A DNA stretch of 9,060 nt, from the NCBI GenBank assembly GCA_030652715.1, contig JAUSQB010000489.1, positions 1 to 9,060 on the forward strand. The letters run 5' to 3'. This document shows positions 1 to 6,079 of the stretch, one piece after another (position 1 is the first letter of the stretch; each line of letters begins with the position of its first letter). The notes beneath the pieces were generated by a model. It did not search any database and had not been told where the DNA came from. It saw only the letters and a program-made list of their open reading frames with translations. The translations under genes and the position numbers were made by a program. Source of the DNA: Rugosibacter sp. Lineage in GTDB: Bacteria > Pseudomonadota > Gammaproteobacteria > Burkholderiales > Rhodocyclaceae.

Positions 1-1
1 G

Positions 2-1273
2 ACCGTCGCCAAGCCGGACGTGACGCTTGATGAAGCGATTGAGAATATCGACATCGGCGGCCCGGCGATGGTGCGCGCCGCAGCCAAGAATCATGGCAAT
101 GCAGCAGGCGGCGTGGGCATCATCACCGACCCGGCGGACTATGCACCGGTGCTGGCCGAAATCCAGGCCGCAGGTGAAATCACCTACTCAACGCGCTTTG
201 CTCTGGCAAAAAAAGCCTTCACCCATACTGCCCGCTATGACGCGGCGATTGCCAACTGGTTGACCGCGCTGGACGAAAACAACCAGCCCGGTTTGTTTGC
301 CGATAGCTTGCAACTCGCCTTCGACAAAGTGGAAACATTGCGCTATGGCGAGAACCCCCATCAGCAAGCCGCGTTCTTCAAAGAATCGACACCGCTGGCA
401 GGCAGCATCGCCAGTTATGAGCAATTGCAGGGCAAGGAGCTTTCCTACAACAACATTGCCGACGCAGACGCGGCATGGGAATGCGTCAAGGCCTTTGCTG
501 ATCAGACGGCCTGCGTCATCGTCAAGCATGCCAACCCGTGTGGCGTGGCAGTAGGCAACAGCGTGGAAGAGGTTTATCGCAAAGCCTTCAAGACCGATCC
601 CACCTCGGCTTTCGGCGGCATTATTGCCTTTAATGCGGCCATTGACGAAAGTGCCGCACAGGCGATTGCCGGCCAGTTTGCCGAAGTCATCATCGCGCCG
701 GAAATCACCCCTGCCGCACGTGCGATTTTTGCCGCCAAGCAAAACCTGCGTGTGTTAAAAATAAAAGTCGGTGCGGGCAATGCGGCGCAAGTGACGCAAA
801 CCGCGCAAACCTTCGATTACAAACGCGTCGGCGGCGGCCTGCTGGTACAAACAACCGATGACGCACGGATTGCGCTAGGCGATCTTAAAATCGTCACCCG
901 TCGCCCCCCCACGCCAGACGAAATGCGCGATCTGCTGTTTGCCTGGCAGGTGGCGAAATATGTGAAATCAAATGCCATTGTGTATTGTAAAGATGGCATG
1001 ACCATCGGCGTGGGTGCCGGGCAAATGAGCCGCGTGGATTCCGCGCGCATCGCCGCCATCAAGGCGGAAAACAACGGCCTGACGGTGGCTGGCTCAGTGG
1101 TTGCGTCGGACGCCTTCTTTCCTTTCCGCGATGGTCTTGATGTACTCGCCCAAGCGGGTGCCACTGCCGTGATACAGCCCGGCGGTTCGGTGCGTGATAG
1201 CGAAGTTATCGCCGCCGCAGACGAGCAAAATATCGCCATGGTATGCACCGGTGTGCGACATTTCCGCCACTAA
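2..1273 (+). CDS. purH: Bifunctional AICAR transformylase / IMP cyclohydrolase PurH, 5'-partial
   Basis: PurH catalyses the last two steps of IMP synthesis: formyl transfer from 10-formyl-THF to AICAR, then closure to IMP, in the cytosol. The reading frame is open from base 2, so the gene starts before the window. The 423 visible residues lack roughly the first 100 of a protein of about 525, that is most of the N-terminal MGS-like cyclohydrolase domain, whose end is seen as [18 protein letters not shown]. The AICAR transformylase domain is complete: the catalytic Lys-His pair lies in [10 protein letters not shown] (codons 524-529), followed by [35 protein letters not shown] and the typical ending GVRHFRH. 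No frameshift is seen. A start at the GTG at base 20 would fall inside a conserved stretch and is not real. purD follows 152 bp downstream. The assignment is very secure. Confidence 0.98.
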   Translation, partial: TVAKPDVTLDEAIENIDIGGPAMVRAAAKNHGNAAGGVGIITDPADYAPVLAEIQAAGEITYSTRFALAKKAFTHTARYDAAIANWLTALDENNQPGLFADSLQLAFDKVETLRYGENPHQQAAFFKESTPLAGSIASYEQLQGKELSYNNIADADAAWECVKAFADQTACVIVKHANPCGVAVGNSVEEVYRKAFKTDPTSAFGGIIAFNAAIDESAAQAIAGQFAEVIIAPEITPAARAIFAAKQNLRVLKIKVGAGNAAQVTQTAQTFDYKRVGGGLLVQTTDDARIALGDLKIVTRRPPTPDEMRDLLFAWQVAKYVKSNAIVYCKDGMTIGVGAGQMSRVDSARIAAIKAENNGLTVAGSVVASDAFFPFRDGLDVLAQAGATAVIQPGGSVRDSEVIAAADEQNIAMVCTGVRHFRH

Positions 1274-1411
1274 TTTGGTCATGTAGTGAATAACGTAACG
1301 ACTACCGTGCGCAAGGCTTCCCTCAAAACTGTTGCCGTACCTGGCAGCAAAGGCTTTAGCGATATTCTCTTTTCTGGCTGGAATAGCACCCTGGCCACCT
1401 CTCTTGGACAT
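1274..1411 (-). pseudogene. Possible decayed IS5-type transposase C-terminal remnant
   Basis: The purH-purD spacer encodes on the minus strand, from an ATG at 1411, a peptide beginning MSKRGGQGAIPARKEN and later reading RYGNSFEGSL and YMTKLVA before it runs into antisense purH. The pattern of RGG-x-G-AIPARK, then Y-x-N-x-x-E, then an Arg/Tyr-rich stretch ending in TKL recalls the tail of IS5-group transposases (typically IPxRKNRK, RNxIExxFxxLK, ATRYDKL). The match is short, imperfect and made by eye. The catalytic residues of a complete transposase are not present and no terminal inverted repeats were found. If real, it is a relic of an old insertion between the purine genes. It could equally be chance coding in a spacer. 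Confidence 0.28.
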
Positions 1412-1425
1412 CGAAAGTCACCCCC

Positions 1426-2715
1426 ATGAAACTTCTCGTGATTGGCTCAGGCGGACGTGAGCACGCCATTGCCTGGCGGTTGCAGTGCGCATCAGGCTCG
1501 AAAAAAATTTATGTCGCCCCTGGCAATGCAGGCACCGCGCGCGAACCTGGGCTGACCAATCTGCCCCTCACGGATATTCAAGCCTTGGCGGCTTTTGCCA
1601 AGCGGGAAAATATTCACACCACCATCGTCGGCCCTGAAGCGCCTCTGGCAGCAGCCATTGTGGATGTTTTTCGGGCGCAGGGCTTGCGCATTTTCGGGCC
1701 GACACAAGCCGCTGCCCAGTTAGAAAGCTCGAAAGATTTCGCCAAGCGCTTCATGACGCGTCATGGCATTCCTACGGCAAAATTTCAAACATTCACCGAC
1801 ACCCCCGCCGACATCGCAGCAGCACACGCCTACATTAACCAGGAAGGCGCGCCCATTGTGGTCAAAGCCGACGGGCTGGCGGCTGGCAAAGGCGTTGTTG
1901 TGGCAATGAATGCCAAGGAAGCGCACGACGCCGTAGATAACATGTTATCCGGCAACACCCTGGGCAATGCTGGTGCCCGCGTGGTGATCGAAGAATTTCT
2001 CGATGGCGAAGAAGCCAGCTTTATTGTCATGGCAGATGGAAAGCACGCATTAGCGCTGGCCACCAGCCAGGATCACAAACGGCTGCAAGATGGCGATGCA
2101 GGCCCCAATACCGGCGGCATGGGGGCCTATTCTCCCGCACCTGTCGTCACTCCGGAAATTCACGCGCGCGTGATGCGCGAAGTGATACTGCCCACCATTC
2201 ACGGCATGGCTGCCGACGGCATTGTTTATACCGGTTTTCTCTATGCCGGCCTGATGATCCGCGCCGATGGCAGCCTGCGCGTGCTGGAATTCAACTGCCG
2301 CATGGGCGACCCGGAAACTCAACCCATCATGATGCGCTTGAAGAGCGATTTCATCACCCTGATCGACGCCGCCATTGATGGCCGCCTGGATCAGGTGGAA
2401 GCCGAATGGGATCGTCGTGTTGCCTTGGGTGTGGTGATGGCTGCTGCCAACTACCCGGCCACACCGCGTCAGGGCGATGTAATTCATGGCCTGCCAGAAA
2501 TAACCGCAGATAGCCCGGATAGCCACGTCTTTCACGCCAGCACCACCGTGGAAAATGATCAAGTCGTCACTGCCGGTGGTCGCGTGCTGTGCGTTACCGC
2601 GCTGGGTGATAGTGTCAAAGAGGCGCAAAAAAACGCCTACGCCGCGCTCGCTCCGATTCATTTCGATGGCAGGCAATACCGCCACGACATCGGCTTTCGC
2701 GCCATCAAGCGATGA
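1426..2715 (+). CDS. purD: Phosphoribosylamine-glycine ligase (GAR synthetase) PurD
   Basis: PurD joins 5-phosphoribosylamine to glycine with ATP to give GAR, the second step of de novo purine synthesis, in the cytosol. At 429 residues it has the usual bacterial monofunctional length. The N-terminal domain opens with LLVIGSGGREHAIAW (residues 3-17) and has GPEAPL (69-74). The ATP-grasp domain shows VVKADGLAAGKGVVVA (145-160), IEEFLDGEEASF (188-199), GPNTGGMGAYSP (226-237) and the metal-binding E288 and N290 in LEFNCRMGDPETQP. The C-terminal domain contains GGRVLCVTALG. The ATG at 1426 gives the family N terminus exactly, although only a weak GAAAG-like ribosome site precedes it. The gene sits in the same direction as purH, possibly in one transcript. 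No promoter of good quality was seen in the 152-bp spacer. Confidence 0.98.
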   Translation: MKLLVIGSGGREHAIAWRLQCASGSKKIYVAPGNAGTAREPGLTNLPLTDIQALAAFAKRENIHTTIVGPEAPLAAAIVDVFRAQGLRIFGPTQAAAQLESSKDFAKRFMTRHGIPTAKFQTFTDTPADIAAAHAYINQEGAPIVVKADGLAAGKGVVVAMNAKEAHDAVDNMLSGNTLGNAGARVVIEEFLDGEEASFIVMADGKHALALATSQDHKRLQDGDAGPNTGGMGAYSPAPVVTPEIHARVMREVILPTIHGMAADGIVYTGFLYAGLMIRADGSLRVLEFNCRMGDPETQPIMMRLKSDFITLIDAAIDGRLDQVEAEWDRRVALGVVMAAANYPATPRQGDVIHGLPEITADSPDSHVFHASTTVENDQVVTAGGRVLCVTALGDSVKEAQKNAYAALAPIHFDGRQYRHDIGFRAIKR

Positions 2716-2871
2716 AACGCCGAACGGCAAATAACACAGGAGCCAACACAAAAGTCGGTGCTGATGAAACAACTGCGCTACAAGGCGGTCGGGCAAAAAA
2801 CGCCCTCCTCGCCGTAACGGATGGTGAGACGGAGATCAATACCTTATGCGCCGCCTGACGTGCACTCCGCA

Positions 2872-3876
2872 ATGAATGACATCGCCCGCGCAGCGCAACT
2901 GCTGCACGCCGGAGAACTGGTCGCCTTCCCCACTGAAACGGTGTATGGGTTAGGCGCGGATGCGCGCAATCCCACGGCACTCGCCAAAATTTTTGCGGCC
3001 AAGGGCCGCCCGGCAGACCATCCGCTCATCGTCCATCTGCCCGATGCCTCGCATCTTGACGCCTGGACTATCGACATCCCTGCCGCCGCACATACGCTTG
3101 CCGCCGCCTGCTGGCCGGGGCCGCTAACTTTGATACTCAAACGGCATCCCGCCGTGCCCGATCTTGTCACCGGCGGACAAAACACCATCGGCGTGCGCGT
3201 GCCGAATCATCCCGTCGCATTAGCCTTGCTGCGCGAATTTGGCAGCGGAATCGCCGCACCTTCCGCCAATAAATTCGGCCGTATCAGCCCTACTACCGCC
3301 GCGCATGTAAAAGAAGAACTGGGCGAATCAGGTGAGAAAAACGTGGCCATGATTCTCGACGGCGGCGCCTGTGCCGTGGGTATTGAATCAACGATCGTCG
3401 ATATGACATCGACCACCCCGCGCATACTGCGGCCCGGTGCCATCAGCACGGATACCCTGCGCCAGCTATTGCATGCATCGATAGAGGATCATCAACCCGG
3501 CTTTGCAACCAGGCCCGAAAAAAACATCCCTCGCGTCTCCGGCAGTCTGGCCGCGCACTACGCGCCACGCACTCCGTTGCAATTGTGCGCGGTTAAATCG
3601 CTCCCCGCTGCAATCTCTGCCGCGCTTCAAAAAGGCCAGCGCGTGGCCGTTTTAGCACCCGAGCAAACACCGCTCTTGCCAGTCCACCCACACCTCATCC
3701 GCCGTATCGCCAGCGCCGACTTTTCGCAATTTGCCCACGACCTCTATGCCACCTTGCGCGAGCTTGACGCCACGCATTGCGATCTGATTCTGGTTACCAC
3801 GCCGCCTGACAATGAGGCATGGCGCGCTGTGCACGACCGCCTGCGCCGCGCCGCTACGGGATCCGGCAACAGATAA
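2872..3876 (+). CDS. sua5: L-threonylcarbamoyladenylate synthase, Sua5/YwlC type
   Basis: The enzyme makes threonylcarbamoyl-AMP from threonine, bicarbonate and ATP. This is the first step in adding t6A to position 37 of ANN-decoding tRNAs, and the product is passed on to the TsaB/D/E complex. From the ATG at 2872 it has 334 residues: a YrdC-fold domain (about 1-200) with AFPTETVYGLGADA (18-31), KGRPADHPLIVHL (44-56), WPGPLTLIL (81-89), IAAPSANKFGRISPT (127-141) and GIESTIVD (170-177), then a linker with SGSLAAHYAPRTP (223-235) and a Sua5 domain to the end. The second domain separates it from the short TsaC type. An in-frame ATG at 2821 would add 17 residues. I prefer 2872 because the family normally starts about ten residues before the GELVAFPTE motif, but neither start has a good ribosome site. 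Confidence 0.93.
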   Translation: MNDIARAAQLLHAGELVAFPTETVYGLGADARNPTALAKIFAAKGRPADHPLIVHLPDASHLDAWTIDIPAAAHTLAAACWPGPLTLILKRHPAVPDLVTGGQNTIGVRVPNHPVALALLREFGSGIAAPSANKFGRISPTTAAHVKEELGESGEKNVAMILDGGACAVGIESTIVDMTSTTPRILRPGAISTDTLRQLLHASIEDHQPGFATRPEKNIPRVSGSLAAHYAPRTPLQLCAVKSLPAAISAALQKGQRVAVLAPEQTPLLPVHPHLIRRIASADFSQFAHDLYATLRELDATHCDLILVTTPPDNEAWRAVHDRLRRAATGSGNR

Positions 3877-3886
3877 ATACCGCTGC

Positions 3887-3892
3887 TATACT
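3887..3892 (+). promoter_or_regulatory. Candidate -10 box for the tRNA-Ala gene
   Basis: TATACT lies 15 bases before the mature tRNA 5' end and 10 bases after the sua5 stop, so it matches the sigma-70 -10 consensus at five of six bases. No convincing -35 hexamer is seen at the expected distance. The tRNA may also be reached by read-through from sua5. Confidence 0.35.
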
Positions 3893-3907
3893 TTCCACTG
3901 TTTCATC

Positions 3908-3983
3908 GGGGGTGTAGCTCAGTTGGGAGAGCGCGACGTTCGCAACGTCGAGGCCAGCGGTTCGATCCCGCTCACCTCCACCA
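3908..3983 (+). tRNA. tRNA-Ala (anticodon CGC)
   Basis: All four cloverleaf stems pair fully: acceptor GGGGGTG/CACCTCC, D stem GCTC/GAGC, anticodon stem CGACG/CGTCG and T stem AGCGG/CCGCT, with the T loop TTCGATC. The anticodon CGC at 3941-3943 reads GCG (alanine). The acceptor stem carries the G3-U70 wobble that identifies alanine tRNAs to AlaRS, which confirms the identity independently. The discriminator base is A and CCA is encoded at 3981-3983. An integrase gene follows in the same direction, so the 3' half of this tRNA probably serves as the attachment site of the downstream element and has been rebuilt intact by the insertion. Confidence 0.97.
3956..3983 (+). other. Probable attachment site (attL) at the tRNA 3' end
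   Basis: P4-type integrases usually recombine within the 3' part of a tRNA gene, with the integrase gene next to it, as here. The T arm, the 3' acceptor strand and CCA are the likely identity core. The exact core cannot be bounded because the matching copy (attR) at the far end of the element lies beyond the right edge. No second copy of this stretch was noticed in the window. Confidence 0.5.
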
Positions 3984-4016
3984 TTAACCTGTTTTAAGAA
4001 GTCCAGGAACAACATT

Positions 4017-4041
4017 AAACCCGCCTAACTGCGGGTTTTTT
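4017..4041 (+). terminator. Rho-independent terminator after the tRNA
   Basis: An 8-bp perfect stem, AAACCCGC (4017-4024) with GCGGGTTT (4031-4038), encloses a 6-base loop and runs into six T residues (4036-4041). It lies 34 bases past the tRNA CCA and should end the tRNA transcript before the integrase. It separates host from element transcription. Confidence 0.85.
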
Positions 4042-4042
4042 A

Positions 4043-4072
4043 TTGACTTTATCGTGCGGCATGGGGTAACAT
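4043..4072 (+). promoter_or_regulatory. Candidate integrase promoter
   Basis: TTGACT (4043-4048) and TAACAT (4067-4072) are spaced by 18 bases, matching the sigma-70 consensus at five and four of six positions. The -10 box overlaps the first GGGGTAAC repeat (4063-4070), so whatever binds the repeat could block or shape transcription. A start near 4079 would give a leader of about 70 bases. The call rests on sequence match only. Confidence 0.4.
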
Positions 4073-4146
4073 TGTCCAATAGCATCCGGCTTTGAAGTGG
4101 GGTAACTCTTAGGGGTAACCCCAAAACTCAGAAAGGAGTTACCCCA
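4062..4146 (+). repeat. Four GGGGTAAC repeats before the integrase start
   Basis: GGGGTAAC occurs at 4063-4070, 4099-4106 and 4112-4119, and inverted (GTTACCCC) at 4138-4145. The second and fourth copies extend to a perfect 11-bp inverted repeat, TGGGGTAACTC (4098-4108) with GAGTTACCCCA (4136-4146). The third is itself near-palindromic, GGGGTAACCCC. The last copy includes the end of the AAAGGAG ribosome site (4132-4138) of the integrase gene. Likely roles are arm-type integrase or regulator binding sites near attP, or an RNA hairpin that hides the ribosome site. These two uses are not exclusive. Confidence 0.7.
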
Positions 4147-4148
4147 AA

Positions 4149-5429
4149 ATGGCCCTAACCGATACCGCAATACGCAACACCAAGCCCGGCATGAAGCCCG
4201 ACAAGGACGAGGAAGGGAAATCAATCCTCGTCGCCGTCGATGGCCCCTACAAGCTGTTTGATGAGCGCGGCCTGTTCCTGATTGTTACCCCTGCCGGGGG
4301 TAAGTGGTGGCGACTTCGCTACAAATTCGACAACAAGGAAAAGCTGCTATCCCTTGGCATTTATCCCGATGTGTCACTCGTCAAAGCCAGAGCAAGGCGC
4401 GACGAAGCCCGCAAGCTGCTGGCCGAGGGCATTGACCCATCCACTAACCGCAAGGTACAAAAGGCGGCGAAGGTGGCGCTGTCGGCGAATAGCTTTGAGG
4501 CCATTGGCCGTGAGTGGTTTGCCAAGATGAAGCCCGAATGGGCAGATTCACACGCCGACAAGATCATGGCACGTCTGGAACGCGATGTATTCCCTTGGCT
4601 TGGCAAGCGCCCCATTGCAGAGATGACCGCCGTTGAAGTATTGACGACGCTTAAGCGAATCAGTGACCGTGGAGCGAAAGACACCGCCAAGCGAGCACAG
4701 CAGGATTGTGGTGGCGTATTTCGCTATGCGATACAGACAGGGCGCGCTCAGTACAACCCCATTCCTGATTTGCGTGGCGCACTGCCAACGGCCATTGGCG
4801 GCAACTTTGCATCCATTACCGACCCGGTAAAAGTGGGAGAACTTTTGAGGGCGATAGATGGCTTTAATGGCACGTTCATTGTCAAATGCGCGTTGAGGTT
4901 GTCGCCTTTCCTATTCGTGCGACCTGGCGAACTGCGACAAGCGAAGTGGGTTGATTTTGATCTTGAAAAGGCCGAGTGGAAATTCCTTGCCAGCAAGGTT
5001 AAGAAAACCGAAGAGCCGAAGATCCACCTTGTTCCGCTCTCAAGTCAGGCCGTGGTGATCCTGCGCGAACTGCATGCACTGACTGGCAACAACGAATTTG
5101 TTTTTCCCGGCGCTCGCAACAATGGCCGCGCCATGAGTGAAGCGGCGGTCAACGCAGCATTGCGGCGCTTGGGATATGACACCAAGACCGAGATTACCGG
5201 ACACGGCTTCAGGGCAATGGCGCGGACGATCCTGCATGAGGTGCATGGCATACCGCCGGAAGTGATTGAGCACCAGCTCGCCCACAAAGTACCCGACGCA
5301 CTTGGTAGCGCTTACAACCGGACAAAGTTTCTACCGGCACGAAAGGCAATGATGCAACTATGGGCGGATTACCTCGACAAGCTGAAAGCCGGAGCCGAAG
5401 TGATACCGCTGCACAGCAGCAGGGCATAA
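4149..5429 (+). CDS. int: P4-type site-specific tyrosine integrase
   Basis: This recombinase cuts and rejoins DNA at the element's attachment sites through a 3'-phosphotyrosine link. It has 426 residues, normal for the group. The N-terminal arm-binding domain (about 1-95) begins MALTDTAIRNTKPG, as in P4 family integrases, followed by a core-binding SAM-like region (about 115-205) and the catalytic domain (about 225-400). The active-site residues are all present: R258 in FVRPGELR, a strand lysine near 283-286, H352 and R355 in GHGFRA, H379 in QLAHK, and the nucleophile Y389 in SAYNRTKFLPAR. The start is supported by AAAGGAG ten bases upstream. One oddity is an extra charged stretch, roughly residues 16-32, between TKPG and PYKLFDERGLFL. 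The gene appears intact and functional. It sits just after tRNA-Ala and reads away from it. Confidence 0.96.
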   Translation: MALTDTAIRNTKPGMKPDKDEEGKSILVAVDGPYKLFDERGLFLIVTPAGGKWWRLRYKFDNKEKLLSLGIYPDVSLVKARARRDEARKLLAEGIDPSTNRKVQKAAKVALSANSFEAIGREWFAKMKPEWADSHADKIMARLERDVFPWLGKRPIAEMTAVEVLTTLKRISDRGAKDTAKRAQQDCGGVFRYAIQTGRAQYNPIPDLRGALPTAIGGNFASITDPVKVGELLRAIDGFNGTFIVKCALRLSPFLFVRPGELRQAKWVDFDLEKAEWKFLASKVKKTEEPKIHLVPLSSQAVVILRELHALTGNNEFVFPGARNNGRAMSEAAVNAALRRLGYDTKTEITGHGFRAMARTILHEVHGIPPEVIEHQLAHKVPDALGSAYNRTKFLPARKAMMQLWADYLDKLKAGAEVIPLHSSRA

Positions 5430-5447
5430 AAAAGTTAGTGCTTACTA

Positions 5448-5476
5448 TTGACCTTTGCCGCACTATATGAGACAAT
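5448..5476 (+). promoter_or_regulatory. Candidate promoter for the int-alpA intergenic RNA
   Basis: TTGACC (5448-5453) and GACAAT (5471-5476) are separated by 17 bases, matching sigma-70 boxes at five and four of six positions. It begins 19 bases after the integrase stop. Transcription would start near 5483 and enter the structured region. This is weak support by itself but fits the downstream terminator. Confidence 0.4.
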
Positions 5477-5482
5477 ACTTTT

Positions 5483-5637
5483 GACTAATCTAGCGGCAGG
5501 GGTGGGACAACAGTAGCCAACCTGAATAACGCGACAGATCGAAGCACGACCGCTTAAGGGACAGTCCGCATAGCAATGCGGCAGATCGCCGTACAACGGA
5601 AGGCAGCCACAGGACAACCTGCGTGCTGCTTTTTTTT
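5483..5637 (+). ncRNA. Candidate structured RNA between int and alpA (int-alpA RNA type)
   Basis: The 252 bases between int and alpA hold no convincing protein gene but much local pairing: a perfect 6-bp hairpin CCGCAT-AGCA-ATGCGG (5566-5581), a small CCGT-ACA-ACGG hairpin (5589-5599), possible longer-range pairing of AGCGG (5492-5496) with CCGCT (5550-5554) and of CAGG (5497-5500) with CCTG (5521-5524), and a terminator hairpin at the 3' end. ACAAC recurs three times (5507, 5593, 5614), twice in or beside a loop, and CAGATCG occurs twice (5535, 5582). From memory, a conserved RNA named int-alpA was described in proteobacteria at exactly this position. The assignment here is by location and layout, not by a covariance match. 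It could be a separate small RNA or a terminating leader of the alpA operon. Its function is unknown. Confidence 0.6.
5603..5637 (+). terminator. Rho-independent terminator upstream of alpA
   Basis: GCAG (5603-5606), CAC (5608-5610) and AGG (5611-5613) pair with CCT (5618-5620), GTG (5623-5625) and CTGC (5626-5629), with small bulges and an ACAA loop. Eight T residues follow (5630-5637). It lies 44 bases before the alpA start, so it either ends a separate small RNA or attenuates transcription into alpA. Confidence 0.75.
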
Positions 5638-5649
5638 CGTGCCCGCCGG

Positions 5650-5679
5650 TTGAAAAACTCACTCATTGGAGATTTTCAA
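5650..5679 (+). promoter_or_regulatory. Inverted repeat enclosing the alpA ribosome site
   Basis: TTGAAAA (5650-5656) and TTTTCAA (5673-5679) form a perfect 7-bp inverted repeat with 16 bases between. The alpA ribosome site GGAG (5668-5671) lies in the gap, 10 bases before the ATG. It may be an operator or an AT-rich hairpin presenting the ribosome site. A 7-bp AT-rich match can arise by chance. Confidence 0.35.
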
Positions 5680-5681
5680 TC

Positions 5682-5891
5682 ATGACAAACGAATCAAACA
5701 AAATTGAAACCATTCACCCGACCGGCTTTTTGCGGCTGCCGCAGGTCTTAAAATTAATCCCCGTATCTCGATCCAGCTGGTGGGCAGGCTGCCGCGAGGG
5801 AAAGTTCCCGGCACCGGTTAAGCTTGGCGTCCGCACAACGGCATGGCGCGCCGAGGATATTTCTGCACTTATTCGTGATTTTTCGAAGTAA
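5682..5891 (+). CDS. alpA: AlpA family transcriptional regulator
   Basis: This is a small DNA-binding protein of the AlpA group (MerR-like winged helix), 69 residues, the usual size. Diagnostic stretches are GFLRLPQVLKLIPVSRSSWW (residues 15-34), carrying the helix-turn-helix, then GKFPAPVKLG (40-49) and AWRAEDISALIRDF (54-67). In E. coli the founding member AlpA activates the integrase of the CP4-57 element and promotes its excision. Control of int or of the following operon is therefore the likely job here, by inference. A GGAG ribosome site precedes the ATG by 10 bases. It is the first gene of a compact cluster, with the next ORF only 11 bases after its stop. Confidence 0.92.
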   Translation: MTNESNKIETIHPTGFLRLPQVLKLIPVSRSSWWAGCREGKFPAPVKLGVRTTAWRAEDISALIRDFSK

Positions 5892-5902
5892 GGGGGCGCG
5901 CC

Positions 5903-6079
5903 ATGATGACGACCAATAAAAAAGGCTGCACCGGGGGGAACCGGGCAGCCCATAGCACCACTGACACGCGCAATTTTACACCACTTGCCTTAATCGTCCG
6001 GCATGTGGCCGCGATTCCTTCTTTGGACTTCGCGCTTCTGCTGCTTTGCTTGGTCGCTCTGGTAGAGGTTTTTTCATGA
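5903..6079 (+). CDS. Small 58-aa ORF with hydrophobic C-terminal segment
   Basis: The gap between alpA and the primase gene holds an ORF of 58 codons beginning MMTTNKKGCTGGN. It is preceded by an AAGGGGG ribosome site six bases upstream, and its TGA overlaps the primase ATG as ATGA (6076-6079), a classical coupling arrangement. The first 30 residues are polar and basic. The last part, around LDFALLLLCLVALVEVF (41-57), is hydrophobic enough for one membrane helix, with Asp and Glu near its ends. I recognise no family. Small ORFs at this position are common in P4-like islands, and some are annotated as Icd-like. It could be a membrane peptide, or a leader that serves only to couple translation. 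Without it the gap would be 184 bases with no gene. Confidence 0.5.
   Translation: MMTTNKKGCTGGNRAAHSTTDTRNFTPLALIVRHVAAIPSLDFALLLLCLVALVEVFS

Noticed and set aside
188..742. 184-codon minus-strand frame opposite purH
   Set aside because: It is antisense to conserved purH coding sequence, with no independent motif or start signal.
1332..1366. Possible sigma-70 promoter before purD (TTGCCG with TTTAGC or GATATT)
   Set aside because: The spacing or the -10 match is poor in each pairing; not strong enough to call.
1094..1411. 105-codon minus-strand frame taken as a complete gene
   Set aside because: More than half is antisense purH; only the first 46 codons in the spacer might be a relic, reported separately at low confidence.
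2050..2796. 248-codon minus-strand frame opposite purD
   Set aside because: It is antisense to conserved purD sequence, a by-product of codon bias in a GC-rich gene; the peptide resembles nothing known.
2712..2858. 48-codon plus-strand frame starting MKRRTANNTG, overlapping the purD stop as ATGA
   Set aside because: It has no recognisable motif or own ribosome site, and its composition looks like spacer; the overlap alone is too little to call a gene.
5435..5662. 75-codon minus-strand frame opposite the int-alpA gap
   Set aside because: It lies wholly antisense to the structured RNA region and its hairpins and terminator. Its Cys/Pro/Gly-rich sequence resembles no family and is better explained by the RNA on the plus strand.
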